Shown: one piece after another, positions 1-8,940 of the stretch | Layout: each line of letters starts with the position of its first letter | Position numbering within the stretch: position 1 is the first letter of the stretch | Assembly (NCBI RefSeq): GCF_900095285.1 | Contig: NZ_LT607734.1 | Location: forward strand, 1,752,689 to 1,816,688 | DNA: 64,000 nt | From: Fusobacterium gastrosuis | GTDB taxonomy: Bacteria > Fusobacteriota > Fusobacteriia > Fusobacteriales > Fusobacteriaceae | Direction of reading: 5' to 3' | Program-made: the position numbers and the translations under genes | The notes under the pieces: model-generated | Seen by the model: the letters and a program-made list of their open reading frames with translations, nothing else | Told to the model about the DNA's origin: nothing | Database searches by the model: none

Positions 1-256
1 GACATTCCACTGCATCAAGTAACCCTAATCTTCCACTTGTTCCTGCTCCTATATAAATTATTCTGCCTTTTTTTTGTAGAGCTTCAGTACAAATTCTAAT
101 CACATTTTCAATGTTATTTATCTGTTCTTTTACACAGTCTACAACTTTATAATCTTCATTATTCATTAGTTCTATTGCTTCTTTTATACTTAAACTACTT
201 AAGTTTGAAGAATTTGGATTTCTTTTTTCAGTTGTCATCTTACTTAAATCAATCAT
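1..256 (-). CDS. murQ: N-acetylmuramic acid 6-phosphate etherase, N-terminal part
   Basis: The leftward reading frame starts at 256 and runs off the left edge, so only about 85 residues are visible. The translation contains MTTEKRNPNS and then GRIIYIGAGTSGRLGLLDA, which match the conserved N-terminus and sugar-phosphate-binding SIS motif of MurQ. MurQ cleaves the lactyl ether of MurNAc-6-phosphate to GlcNAc-6-phosphate during cell-wall recycling in the cytoplasm. A weak GTAGG Shine-Dalgarno precedes the ATG; a second in-frame ATG lies six codons later. A 22-bp palindrome sits about 35 bp upstream and could be its operator. Confidence 0.9.
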   Translation of the reverse strand, partial: MIDLSKMTTEKRNPNSSNLSSLSIKEAIELMNNEDYKVVDCVKEQINNIENVIRICTEALQKKGRIIYIGAGTSGRLGLLDAVEC

Positions 257-289
257 CTTGACCTACTTTCGTTATAATTTGTTTTTTTC

Positions 290-311
290 TATACTTTATA
301 TATAAAGTATA
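290..311. promoter_or_regulatory. 22-bp perfect palindrome upstream of murQ
   Basis: Positions 290-300 read TATACTTTATA and 301-311 are its exact reverse complement, so all 22 bases are self-complementary. It lies 34 bp upstream of the murQ start, in the only gap from which murQ can be transcribed. A regulator-binding site is the natural reading; murQ is often controlled by an RpiR/MurR-type repressor, but none is visible here. An AT-rich palindrome could also arise by chance. Confidence 0.45.
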
Positions 312-337
312 CCCTTTAGTTTATAAAAAAGCAAATA

Positions 338-400
338 AAAAAGAGTTTAGAATATAAATCAATGAAAAATCTATTTATAAATAATAAACTCTTTTTATAT
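338..400 (-). terminator. Long-stem intrinsic terminator after the threonine aldolase gene
   Basis: Positions 338-349 (AAAAAGAGTTTA) pair perfectly with 385-396 (TAAACTCTTTTT). The 35-nt loop can form a further short ATAAAT/ATTTAT stem. On the minus strand it follows the stop at 410 and ends in a T-rich run, as expected for a rho-independent terminator. Confidence 0.6.
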
Positions 401-409
401 TTTAAATAT

Positions 410-1441
410 TTAAAAAATTTCTTGTACTATCTTTATAAATTTATCTACATCTTCTTCCTTTGTTGACCAAGAAGTAACAAATCTAACAATTTTCTCTTTA
501 TCATTCATATTTTCTGGAGGAAAAGTCGAAAAATTTACAAATTTTGCTAATTTCCCTATTTGTTCATCATTCATTTTTACAAAGACTTGATTTGTTCCAC
601 CATCTATTAACAAATTGAAACCAACTTTTACAAGAGTAGAACTGATTTTTTTTGCCATAGCATTTGAATATCGGCCTATTTGATCATATAAATCTTCTTT
701 AAATAATTCTAAAAACTGTATACCTAGAAGTCTTCCTTTTGCAAATAAAGCTCCTTTTTGTTTAACTGTATATTCCATTTCTTTTTTAATTTTGTCATTA
801 ACTATGACTAAAGCTTCTCCAAATAGAAGTCCACACTTTGTTCCACCTATGTAGAATAGGTCACAGTACTTTGCATAATCTTCGTAACCTATATCTCCTC
901 TCTCAGAAGCAATAGCCGATGCCATTCTTGCTCCGTCAAGATATAGATATAAATCATATTTTTTACACACTTCACTTATTGCCTCTAGTTCTTTTTTGGT
1001 ATATGTATTTCCCATTTCTGTAGCATTTGATATATATACCATTTTAGGCTTTACCATATGGTGATCACAATGTTTATTGTATTCAAATTCAATTTCTTCT
1101 GGAGTAATTTTATAATTTTTCCCCTTCACTTCTATGACTTTGTGCCCTGTTGCTTCAATAGCCCCTGTTTCATGAACAGAAATATGGCCTGTGTTGCACG
1201 CAATCACAGCTTCATATTGTTTTAAACTATGAGATATTGCAATTAAATTCGTTTGTGTTCCACCAGGAATAAAATACACCGCTGCATTTGGACAAGCAAA
1301 TTTTCTTCTTATAATTTCTCTAGCTTCATCACAGTATTCATCTTCTCCATAACCAACTGTTTCTTTTAAGTTACTTTCAATTAAAGCATTTAATATTTTC
1401 TCATGTGCTCCTGTACTGTAATCATTTACAAAATTTAACAT
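410..1441 (-). CDS. Low-specificity L-threonine aldolase (PLP enzyme)
   Basis: This 343-residue protein belongs to the threonine aldolase/beta-eliminating lyase family, which cleaves L-threonine or allo-threonine to glycine and acetaldehyde using pyridoxal phosphate. The PLP lysine is K202 in IGGTKCG, and D169 in YLYLDGAR is the residue expected to contact the pyridine nitrogen. I start it at the ATG at 1441, not at the in-frame ATG 15 bases upstream, because AAGGAG sits five bases before it. The gene ends in its own hairpin terminator, and trmL lies 21 bp upstream on the same strand, so the two may be cotranscribed. Substrate preference cannot be read from the sequence. Confidence 0.88.
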   Translation of the reverse strand: MLNFVNDYSTGAHEKILNALIESNLKETVGYGEDEYCDEAREIIRRKFACPNAAVYFIPGGTQTNLIAISHSLKQYEAVIACNTGHISVHETGAIEATGHKVIEVKGKNYKITPEEIEFEYNKHCDHHMVKPKMVYISNATEMGNTYTKKELEAISEVCKKYDLYLYLDGARMASAIASERGDIGYEDYAKYCDLFYIGGTKCGLLFGEALVIVNDKIKKEMEYTVKQKGALFAKGRLLGIQFLELFKEDLYDQIGRYSNAMAKKISSTLVKVGFNLLIDGGTNQVFVKMNDEQIGKLAKFVNFSTFPPENMNDKEKIVRFVTSWSTKEEDVDKFIKIVQEIF

Positions 1442-1462
1442 AATATCTCCTTTCATGTCTAT

Positions 1463-1921
1463 TTATTCATTAAAATTAAAGTCTAATTGTCTGAACGCTT
1501 CATATAAAATTATAGCAGCTGAATTTGATAAATTTAAAGATCTCCCCATTTTTATCATTGGAATTGTTATACACATATCTTTGTTAGCATTCAAAATATT
1601 TTCTGGTATTCCTCTTGATTCTGGACCAAACATGATAAAATCATTTTCTTCAAATTTAACATCTGAGTATTTCTGCTTTGTTTTTGTGGTAGCATAATAA
1701 ATTTTCTTTCCTTTATTTGCTTCCATGAATTCATCATAGGACTCCCAAACTTTTAAATCAACTAGATGCCAGTAATCCAGTCCAGATCTCTTAATTTGTT
1801 TCTCATCAAGCGAGAAGCCTAAGGGTTTTATTAAATGTAATTTTGTATTTGTTAATACACAGCTTCTCCCAATATTTCCAGTATTGTAAGGTATTTCTGG
1901 ATTCAAAAGTACAATATTCAT
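1463..1921 (-). CDS. trmL: tRNA (cytidine/uridine-34) 2'-O-methyltransferase
   Basis: At 152 residues this is the usual length of TrmL, the smallest SPOUT (trefoil-knot) methyltransferase, which methylates the ribose of the wobble base in leucine tRNAs. Visible motifs are the N-terminal LLNPEIPYNTGNIGRSC, the central MFGPESRGIP and the C-terminal IPMIKMGRSLNLSNSAAI knot that binds S-adenosylmethionine. It is followed leftward by the threonine aldolase gene and preceded by a small membrane protein gene, probably as one transcript. Confidence 0.92.
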   Translation of the reverse strand: MNIVLLNPEIPYNTGNIGRSCVLTNTKLHLIKPLGFSLDEKQIKRSGLDYWHLVDLKVWESYDEFMEANKGKKIYYATTKTKQKYSDVKFEENDFIMFGPESRGIPENILNANKDMCITIPMIKMGRSLNLSNSAAIILYEAFRQLDFNFNE

Positions 1922-1939
1922 TTTTTCTCCTTTTCTTTT

Positions 1940-2224
1940 CTAATAGATATAACCTTTTGCTCTTAATAAGCCTTCTGAATAATTATCTGCTGGTTCAAAA
2001 CCTTGACTTAATAATTTTTTTGTATAAATTCCATTATATAGAAAACACATTACAAACTGAGCTAATCCCAAAGTACAAAGACTTAAAATAAGCATTACTA
2101 TGAACCATGCCATATCTCCTCTAAAAAGTGGGACAAAGAAACCGAAAAAAAATGTAGTCCAACTGAAACCAACATATGATTTTTGAATTGCCATCCCTTT
2201 TTTTAGTGTTACTGCTGTTGCCAT
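1940..2224 (-). CDS. Small membrane protein, DUF2628-like
   Basis: The 94-residue product has two hydrophobic stretches (about residues 20-35 and 38-65), separated by a charged PLFRGD turn. The pattern GFSWTTFFFGFFVPLFRGD resembles small DUF2628-type inner-membrane proteins found in many bacteria. GGAGG lies just before the ATG. No catalytic residues are visible and I assign no function. It sits between the histidine phosphatase and trmL genes on the same strand. Confidence 0.6.
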   Translation of the reverse strand: MATAVTLKKGMAIQKSYVGFSWTTFFFGFFVPLFRGDMAWFIVMLILSLCTLGLAQFVMCFLYNGIYTKKLLSQGFEPADNYSEGLLRAKGYIY

Positions 2225-2233
2225 CTCTACCTC

Positions 2234-2854
2234 CTAAATATTTTCTAAATGACTTATATTTGAAAAATCAATAATTTCAAATTTCTTATTTTCATATTTA
2301 ACTACTGTATAACTTGTATTTTTAGGTACTTTTTCTTCTTTTAATTCATTTAATTCAGTTCCTTTCAGATAATGAAATAAAGTTTTTAGTGTTGCACCAT
2401 GGCTGACAACCAAGACCCTTTCATAGTCTTTATTTAAGTTTATAAATTTTTCCAAGCCATTGATAACTCTTTCTCTAACTTCTAAAAAACTTTCTCCTCC
2501 ATAAATTTTTGGATTGTAATTGACTGGATCAAAGTAAAAATCATTCTGCTGTTGAGGATAAATTTTTTTAAACTCTTCATGCTGAATACCTTCCATTTCT
2601 CCCATAGAAATTTCCTTAAAATCATCAAAAATTTCTATTTCTTGGTTTCTATTTCCCCTGATAAGTTTGGCTGTATCATTAGCTCTTTTTAAAGGTGATG
2701 AATAAAATTTATCAAAATTTATATTTTCTAATTTTTTAGATAGCAATTTGGCCTGCTCTATTCCTTTTTCAGTTAACGGTGAATCAGATAAACCTTGAAA
2801 CCTTTTTTGAGTATTCCATACTGTTTCTCCGTGTCTTACAAAATAAATTTCCAT
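2234..2854 (-). CDS. Histidine phosphatase family protein (phosphoglycerate mutase-like)
   Basis: The 206-residue protein begins with the phosphohistidine motif VRHGETVWN (catalytic His near residue 8), followed by SPLKRANDTA. A second catalytic-site His lies in VVSHGATLKTL, and an Glu in the EISMGEMEG stretch is typical of the family. This cofactor-independent-looking branch includes GpmB, CobC and broad-specificity phosphatases, so the substrate is not determined by sequence. It is transcribed divergently from kdsB across an 81-bp gap. Confidence 0.85.
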   Translation of the reverse strand: MEIYFVRHGETVWNTQKRFQGLSDSPLTEKGIEQAKLLSKKLENINFDKFYSSPLKRANDTAKLIRGNRNQEIEIFDDFKEISMGEMEGIQHEEFKKIYPQQQNDFYFDPVNYNPKIYGGESFLEVRERVINGLEKFINLNKDYERVLVVSHGATLKTLFHYLKGTELNELKEEKVPKNTSYTVVKYENKKFEIIDFSNISHLENI

Positions 2855-2935
2855 TATTGTAAGCCTCCATTTAATATAGTATAATTGATAGGTATAGTAT
2901 AACAGAAAAAACTTAAAAATAAAATGGAGGTATAT

Positions 2936-3673
2936 ATGAAATTTTTAGGAATTATTCCTGCCAGATATTCGTCTACAAGATTAGAAGCTAAGCCACTGAA
3001 AAAAATTCATGGACATACTATGATTGAATGGGTATATAAAAGAGCTAAGAAATCAGAACTTCATGATTTAGTTGTGGCAACTGATGATAAAAGAATTTAT
3101 GACGAGGTCATATCTTTTGGTGGAAAAGCAATTATGACGAGTGAAACACATCCAAATGGAACCTCAAGAATAGCAGAAGTATGCGAAAAAATGAATGATT
3201 ATGATGTGATAATAAATATTCAAGGTGATGAACCTCTCATTGAAGCTGATATGATTAATTCATTAATTAATACCTTCAAAGAAAATAAAGATTTAGTAAT
3301 GGCGACTTTAAAACATAAATTAAATTCTAAAGAAGAAATTGAGAATCCAAATAGTGTAAAAGTTATCTGTGATAAAAATAACTATGCTATATATTTTTCA
3401 AGATCAGTAATACCTTATCCAAGAAAAAATGAAAATATTTCATACTATAAACATATAGGAATTTATGCTTATAAAAGAGATTTTGTTATTGAGTATTCTA
3501 AAATGCCTTCGAGTCCTTTAGAAGAAGCTGAATCTTTAGAGCAATTAAGGGTTTTAGAAAATGGCTATAAGATAAAAGTTTTAGAAACATCTCATAGTCT
3601 AATAGGAGTTGATACTGAACAAAATTTACAAGATGTTATCGCATATATTGAAAAAAATAAAATTACTTTATAA
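2936..3673 (+). CDS. kdsB: 3-deoxy-manno-octulosonate cytidylyltransferase (CMP-Kdo synthetase)
   Basis: This enzyme activates Kdo with CTP to CMP-Kdo for the inner core of lipopolysaccharide, acting in the cytoplasm. The 245-residue protein opens with FLGIIPARYSSTRLEAKPL, the nucleotide-binding signature of sugar cytidylyltransferases, and has the expected INIQGDEPLIE with the metal-binding Asp. I choose the ATG at 2936 over an in-frame ATG at 2924, because the latter ATG is part of the ATGGAGG that forms the ribosome binding site. Its presence is the clearest sign that the host makes LPS. Confidence 0.95.
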   Translation: MKFLGIIPARYSSTRLEAKPLKKIHGHTMIEWVYKRAKKSELHDLVVATDDKRIYDEVISFGGKAIMTSETHPNGTSRIAEVCEKMNDYDVIINIQGDEPLIEADMINSLINTFKENKDLVMATLKHKLNSKEEIENPNSVKVICDKNNYAIYFSRSVIPYPRKNENISYYKHIGIYAYKRDFVIEYSKMPSSPLEEAESLEQLRVLENGYKIKVLETSHSLIGVDTEQNLQDVIAYIEKNKITL

Positions 3674-3746
3674 AAATAAATTATTATTACTTAGATTCAA
3701 TGACTTTGTCCTTGTTATCTAAAATAAAAAAATAAGGGGAAAATTA

Positions 3747-5285
3747 ATGAAAAAAAATGTTTTTATTGTCTTTCTTTGTTGCATATTCTTTATAGCTTGC
3801 TCCAAAACACCAAAAAAATCTGGTTCTAAAGGTGGATATATTCCAAAAGGTGGAAATGAAGTAGTTAGGGAAAAAGTTAATCTAGAGTATTCTGCTTTTA
3901 AAGAAAATGGTTTACCCATACCACATAATAATTATGGAAAAATGGTTGATTATCTTGTTCCAGTAAGTGAAAATGATAGTTCTAATGCTGGATTTTCCAT
4001 ATTTAAAAAGTATAATGAAGAAAAAGTTCTAGATTATTATAAAGATTTAAAAATAAGAGGATTGGGAGATTCATCTTCATATTGGAGATGGAAAACGAGT
4101 ATAAAAAAAGATGAGCTTTATAATAAAATTGCTACAAGAATAGTTCAAATCTCAAAAGCAAATTATAAAAATGTCTTTACTTTAAATGATGATACTTGGA
4201 TACAAAAACCTATTTCTAATGCTGGTACTGTAAAAGATATAAAAGTTATGGCAAGGGGAGCTTCAGGAATAATAACTCACTTATTAGTTTCTACTTCTAA
4301 GGGTAAGTACTTAATTACTAAAGAATGGAATATAAGAAAAATTTTATCCACTAATAATCCTCTTTATGGTTCTAAAGGTGGAAATGATGGGTATTTATCA
4401 AAAGCTTTAATTCCATCTGTTACTTCACTGCCATCAGCCCATTTAGCATTTGAAGAAAAAAATGGCTATATCACGGTCTATGGGGCTGGCTTTGGTCATG
4501 GAGCAGGAATGCCACAGTATGCTGCTTATACCTTATCACAAAGAGGAAAAGACTATGAAGATATTTTAGAAAGATACTATAGAGGTGCAAAACTTGTAAA
4601 TGTATCTAAAATTTTGGGAAAAAATACAGAAATTAAAGTCGGAATCACTTCTTCTTCGAGTGGAAGACTAGAACATGGACCATTATCTATTGTAAGTTCT
4701 GGAAATTTAAGAGTTTATAATTCTGATTTAGACATTACTGTTGGAGATAATCATAAAGTAAAAATTGTAGGAAAAAATGGAAAAGTTCATATAACTTTGG
4801 ATAATGAGAAATCTTATTCTACTAAAGAGGCTCTTAATTTTTATGCAAAAGGATATTATTTAACTTTAAGTCCAGTTGTAAAAGGTCATACTTCATCTCC
4901 AAGATACCGTGGAATTTTAACACTATCCGCTTATGGAAATTCACTAAGAGTTATAAATACTCTTGATATAGAAAAATATTTACTGCAAGTTGTTCCAAGT
5001 GAAATGCCAAGAAGTTTTGGTTTGGAAGCATTAAAAGCTCAGGCTATTGCTGCTCGTACCTATGCAGTCAGTGATATTCAGAAACAAAAATATATTCAAT
5101 ATGGATTTCATATCAAAGATACTGTTGAGAGTCAAGTCTATAATAATCAGGTTGAAAACGAAGATGCTACAAGAGCTATTGAGGAAACAGAACATAAAAT
5201 TTTAATCCATGATGATAAACCAATAGATGCAAAATACTTTTCTACTTCCGCTGGGTTCACAAGTTTCGCTAATGATATCTGGTAA
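3747..5285 (+). CDS. Lipoprotein with an apparently circularly permuted SpoIID/LytB domain
   Basis: The 512-residue product starts with a lipoprotein signal (VFLCCIFFIAC, acylated Cys at residue 18), so it should be anchored outside the cytoplasm. SpoIID/LytB proteins cut glycan strands or stimulate amidases in peptidoglycan remodelling. The blocks are in an unusual order. Those normally at the domain's C-terminal end come first: VDYL near 67, YWRW near 112, ARGASG near 169, GAGFGHGAGMPQYAA at 246-260 and ERYYRGA near 275. The normally N-terminal part follows: LDIEKYLLQVVPSEMP at 406-421 with the catalytic-type E419, EALKAQAIAARTYA, and SQVYNN at 462. The protein stops right after STSAGFTSFANDIW (W512). 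That matches a circular permutation cut just after the FANDIW block. Alternatives, such as a truncated tandem duplication, are less tidy. Confidence 0.8.
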   Translation: MKKNVFIVFLCCIFFIACSKTPKKSGSKGGYIPKGGNEVVREKVNLEYSAFKENGLPIPHNNYGKMVDYLVPVSENDSSNAGFSIFKKYNEEKVLDYYKDLKIRGLGDSSSYWRWKTSIKKDELYNKIATRIVQISKANYKNVFTLNDDTWIQKPISNAGTVKDIKVMARGASGIITHLLVSTSKGKYLITKEWNIRKILSTNNPLYGSKGGNDGYLSKALIPSVTSLPSAHLAFEEKNGYITVYGAGFGHGAGMPQYAAYTLSQRGKDYEDILERYYRGAKLVNVSKILGKNTEIKVGITSSSSGRLEHGPLSIVSSGNLRVYNSDLDITVGDNHKVKIVGKNGKVHITLDNEKSYSTKEALNFYAKGYYLTLSPVVKGHTSSPRYRGILTLSAYGNSLRVINTLDIEKYLLQVVPSEMPRSFGLEALKAQAIAARTYAVSDIQKQKYIQYGFHIKDTVESQVYNNQVENEDATRAIEETEHKILIHDDKPIDAKYFSTSAGFTSFANDIW

Positions 5286-5308
5286 AAATATTTCAAGAGG
5301 GAGTATTT

Positions 5309-6055
5309 ATGAAAGAAGAAATTTTAAAAAATATAAAAACTGAAAAGGATTATGAAAAATTTTTGGATTATTTGTTTGCAGAACAAGATTTAAAATACAG
5401 AGAATTTAATGCAAAAATAATAGTTTTAAATATTGATAACCTAATCGGAATAAGAATTCCTGCAATAAGAAAAATTGCAAAAGAAATAGTCAAAGGAGAG
5501 TATTTTGATTATTTAAAAATATTTGAAACCCGTTTAAATAAAAATAAGATTTTATATTTTGAAGAAAAACTTGTTTATACTATGGTTATATGTAATATAA
5601 AAGAAGACTTTAACAATAAACTTCCTAAAATTGATAGAATAATATCTCTTATTGATAATTGGGCATTATGTGATTGTGCTCTAAGTTCAGCAAGATTTGT
5701 AAGAAAAAATCAGGAATGCTTTTATGAGTATCTTTTGAAAAAAGTTGATTCTCAAAATCCATGGGAGCTGAGATTTGTTTTGGTAAGCCTTTTAGAATAT
5801 TATATGGAAAGAAAGTACTTAAAGAATATTTTTGATATTTGTGAACATATAACAAATGAAGATTACTATGTAAAAATGGCAAAGGCATGGCTTTTATCTA
5901 TTTGTTATGTTAACTTTAAAATGGAAACCTTTACTTTTTTAAAAAATTGCAATCTTGATAAGTGGACTGTAAATAAAACTGTCCAAAAAATAAGAGAATC
6001 TCTTAGAGTAAGCAAGGAAGAAAAAGAAGAAATTTTGGAATTAAAAAGAAAATAA
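5309..6055 (+). CDS. DNA alkylation repair protein, AlkD-type DNA glycosylase
   Basis: The 248-residue all-helical protein matches the AlkD/DUF1061 HEAT-like repeat family, whose members excise alkylated bases such as 3-methyladenine and 7-methylguanine. Family-defining features are visible: IRIPAIRKIAKEI near the N-terminus, the SLIDNWALCDCAL helix with the Trp and Asp that line the active site, and WELRFVLVSLL with the conserved Arg. AGAGGGAG precedes the ATG. It lies directly upstream of uvrA and ruvA on the same strand, so this is a small DNA-repair cluster. Confidence 0.85.
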   Translation: MKEEILKNIKTEKDYEKFLDYLFAEQDLKYREFNAKIIVLNIDNLIGIRIPAIRKIAKEIVKGEYFDYLKIFETRLNKNKILYFEEKLVYTMVICNIKEDFNNKLPKIDRIISLIDNWALCDCALSSARFVRKNQECFYEYLLKKVDSQNPWELRFVLVSLLEYYMERKYLKNIFDICEHITNEDYYVKMAKAWLLSICYVNFKMETFTFLKNCNLDKWTVNKTVQKIRESLRVSKEEKEEILELKRK

Positions 6056-6099
6056 TATCTATCTCTTAAAAGAGAACTTATTGAAAGGAAATTTTATAG

Positions 6100-8931
6100 A
6101 TGATTAATAAAATAACAATTAAAGGAGCAAGGCAGCATAATTTAAAAAATATAGATATAGAGCTTCCCAAAAATGAATTCATTGTGATAACTGGAGTAAG
6201 TGGCAGTGGAAAATCTTCTCTTGCCTTTGATACAATTTATTCTGAAGGACAAAGAAGATATGTAGAGAGTCTATCTGCCTATGCAAGACAATTTATTGGA
6301 CAAATGAATAAGCCAGAAGTAGATAGTATAGAAGGATTAGCTCCAGCTATCTCTATCGAGCAAAAAACAACTAATAGAAATCCTAGATCAACTGTTGGAA
6401 CAATAACAGAAGTTTATGATTATTTAAGGTTACTATATGCACATATAGGTACTCCACATTGTCCAATTTGTAACAGAAAAGTAGAAAGACAAAGTATAGA
6501 TGAAATTGTTGATTCTGTACTTACAAAATTTGAAGAAAATGCAAAACTTGTCCTTTTGGCTCCTGTTGTAAAAGATAAAAAAGGTACTCATAAAAATATC
6601 TTTTTAAATTTAGTAAAAAAGGGGTTTGTCAGAGCAAGAGTGAACGGAGAAATTCTATATCTTGAAGACGAAATTGAACTTGATAAAAATAAAAAACATA
6701 ATATTGAAGTTGTCATAGATAGACTCGTTCTAAAAAAAGAAGATAAAGACTTCATAAGCAGATTTACACAATCTATTGAGGCTGCTACCGCTCTTTCAAA
6801 CGGAAAACTAATAATAAATGATGGAAAAAATGATTTTTTGTATAGTGAAAATTATTCTTGTCCTGAACATGATGAAGTGAGCATACCTGAATTAAACCCA
6901 AGATTATTTTCATTTAATGCTCCTTATGGAGCTTGCCCTGAATGTAAAGGTTTAGGAAAAAAACTGGAAGTGGATGAAAATAAATTGATAGAAAATGCGA
7001 ATCTTTCTATCAATGATGGTGGAATCTACATTCCAGGAGCTGCCAATAGAAAAGGATACACTTGGGAAGTTTTTAAGATAATGGCAAAAATAAACAAAAT
7101 TGATTTAGATATTCCAGTTAAAGATCTTTCTAAAGATGCTCTTGATATAATTTTTTATGGAAGTGAAAAACAATTTAGAGTTGACTATGATGGAGATGGA
7201 TTTGCTGTTCATGGTATGAGAGAATACGAAGGAGCAGTGAAAAATTTAGAAAGAAGATATTATGAAACTTTTTCTGAAGCTCAAAAAGAAGAAATTGAAA
7301 ATAAGTTTATGATTGAAAAAATTTGTAAAGTCTGTAATGGAAAAAGATTAAAAGATGAAGTTTTAGCAGTTACTGTCAATAATAAAAATATTATGGAAGT
7401 CTGTGATATGAGTATAAAAAAAGCTTTGAATTTTTTTATGGACTTAGAACTTACTAAAAAACAAGAAAAAATTGCCAAAGAAATTTTAAAAGAAATTAGA
7501 GAAAGACTAAATTTTATGGTCAATGTTGGGCTTGATTATTTAACTCTTTCTCGTGAAACTAAAACTCTATCTGGTGGTGAATCACAAAGAATAAGGCTTG
7601 CTACACAAATCGGATCAGGTCTTACAGGGGTTCTATATGTCTTGGATGAGCCTAGTATAGGTCTACATCAAAAGGATAATGATAAGCTTTTGGCTACATT
7701 AAATAGATTGAAAGAATTAGGAAATACTTTAATTGTGGTTGAACACGATGAAGACACTATGATGCAAGCTGATAAAATTCTCGATATTGGTCCGGGTGCT
7801 GGAGAATTCGGTGGAGAAATTGTTGCTTTTGGTACACCTAAAGAAGTTATGAAAAATTCAAATTCAGTAACTGGAAAATTTTTGAGTGGAAAAGAAAAAA
7901 TTGAAATTCCAAAAAAAAGAAGAACTTGGAATAAATCTATAAAGTTATTTGGAGCTAAAGGAAATAATTTAAAGAATATTGATGTTGAATTTCCATTGGG
8001 AATCATGACTGTTGTAACTGGTGTAAGTGGTAGTGGAAAATCAACTTTAATTAACTCAACTCTCTATCCAATACTTTTTAATCAATTAAATAAAGGAAAA
8101 TTGTATCCTTTAGAGTACACTAAAATTGAAGGCTTAGAAGAATTAGAAAAGGTTATAAACATTGATCAAACTCCAATAGGTCGAACACCAAGATCAAACC
8201 CTGCTACTTATACAAAATTATTTGATGACATAAGAGATATTTTCGCTGAAACTCAAGATGCTAAAATGCATGGTTTCCAAAAGGGAAGATTTTCTTTTAA
8301 TGTCAAGGGTGGAAGATGTGAAGCTTGTCAAGGTGCTGGAATAATAAAAATTGAAATGAATTTCTTACCCGATGTCTATGTTGAATGTGAGGTTTGTAAA
8401 GGAAAAAGATATAATAAAGAAACTCTAGAAGTATATTATAAAGGGAAAAATATCTATGATGTACTTGATATGAGTGTTCTAGAAGCCTATGAATTCTTTA
8501 AAAATATCCCATCTCTTGAAAAGAAATTGAAAGTTTTAATAGATGTAGGACTTGACTATATAAAATTAGGACAACCTGCAACAACACTTTCCGGTGGAGA
8601 AGCTCAAAGAATAAAACTGGCTACTGAACTTTCAAAATCAAGCAGAGGAAAAACTTTATATATACTTGATGAGCCTACAACAGGTTTACATTTCCAAGAT
8701 ATAAAAAAATTATTGGAAGTTTTAAACAGGCTTATAGAAAAAGGAAATTCTGTGGTTATAATAGAACATAACTTAGATGTTATAAAAACTGCTGATTACA
8801 TTATTGATATAGGTATTGATGGTGGTGAAAATGGTGGAACTGTAGTTGCCACTGGTACACCTGAAGAAATAGCTAAATCTAAGAAAAGCTATACAGGGAA
8901 ATATATAGCTAAAATTTTGAAAAAGAAATAA
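6100..8931 (+). CDS. uvrA: Excinuclease ABC subunit A
   Basis: At 943 residues this is full-length UvrA, the damage-recognition ATPase of nucleotide excision repair, which loads UvrB at lesions. Two ABC ATPase modules are visible. The first has Walker A GVSGSGKSS near residue 32, signature LSGGESQRIRLA and DEPSIGLH. The second has GVSGSGKST near residue 645, LSGGEAQRIKLA and DEPTTGLH. The zinc modules CPICNRKVERQ, CPECKGLG/CKVCNGKR and CEACQGAGI/CEVCKGKRY are intact. GAAAGG precedes the ATG. It is followed after 9 bp by ruvA. Confidence 0.98.
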   Translation: MINKITIKGARQHNLKNIDIELPKNEFIVITGVSGSGKSSLAFDTIYSEGQRRYVESLSAYARQFIGQMNKPEVDSIEGLAPAISIEQKTTNRNPRSTVGTITEVYDYLRLLYAHIGTPHCPICNRKVERQSIDEIVDSVLTKFEENAKLVLLAPVVKDKKGTHKNIFLNLVKKGFVRARVNGEILYLEDEIELDKNKKHNIEVVIDRLVLKKEDKDFISRFTQSIEAATALSNGKLIINDGKNDFLYSENYSCPEHDEVSIPELNPRLFSFNAPYGACPECKGLGKKLEVDENKLIENANLSINDGGIYIPGAANRKGYTWEVFKIMAKINKIDLDIPVKDLSKDALDIIFYGSEKQFRVDYDGDGFAVHGMREYEGAVKNLERRYYETFSEAQKEEIENKFMIEKICKVCNGKRLKDEVLAVTVNNKNIMEVCDMSIKKALNFFMDLELTKKQEKIAKEILKEIRERLNFMVNVGLDYLTLSRETKTLSGGESQRIRLATQIGSGLTGVLYVLDEPSIGLHQKDNDKLLATLNRLKELGNTLIVVEHDEDTMMQADKILDIGPGAGEFGGEIVAFGTPKEVMKNSNSVTGKFLSGKEKIEIPKKRRTWNKSIKLFGAKGNNLKNIDVEFPLGIMTVVTGVSGSGKSTLINSTLYPILFNQLNKGKLYPLEYTKIEGLEELEKVINIDQTPIGRTPRSNPATYTKLFDDIRDIFAETQDAKMHGFQKGRFSFNVKGGRCEACQGAGIIKIEMNFLPDVYVECEVCKGKRYNKETLEVYYKGKNIYDVLDMSVLEAYEFFKNIPSLEKKLKVLIDVGLDYIKLGQPATTLSGGEAQRIKLATELSKSSRGKTLYILDEPTTGLHFQDIKKLLEVLNRLIEKGNSVVIIEHNLDVIKTADYIIDIGIDGGENGGTVVATGTPEEIAKSKKSYTGKYIAKILKKK

Positions 8932-8940
8932 GGAGCAATA

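Noticed and set aside
2924..2935. Upstream in-frame ATG of kdsB as the start
   Set aside because: This ATG is part of the ATGGAGG sequence that forms the ribosome binding site for the ATG at 2936.
3747..5285. SpoIID protein as a simple C-terminal truncation
   Set aside because: The blocks that normally follow FANDIW are present at the N-terminal side, so they are moved rather than lost. I report a permutation instead.
6061..6074. Palindrome TCTCTTAAAAGAGA between AlkD and uvrA as an SOS box
   Set aside because: It does not match the GTAT-N10-TAC motif of the LexA-like module, and no second copy is visible, so I do not call it an operator.
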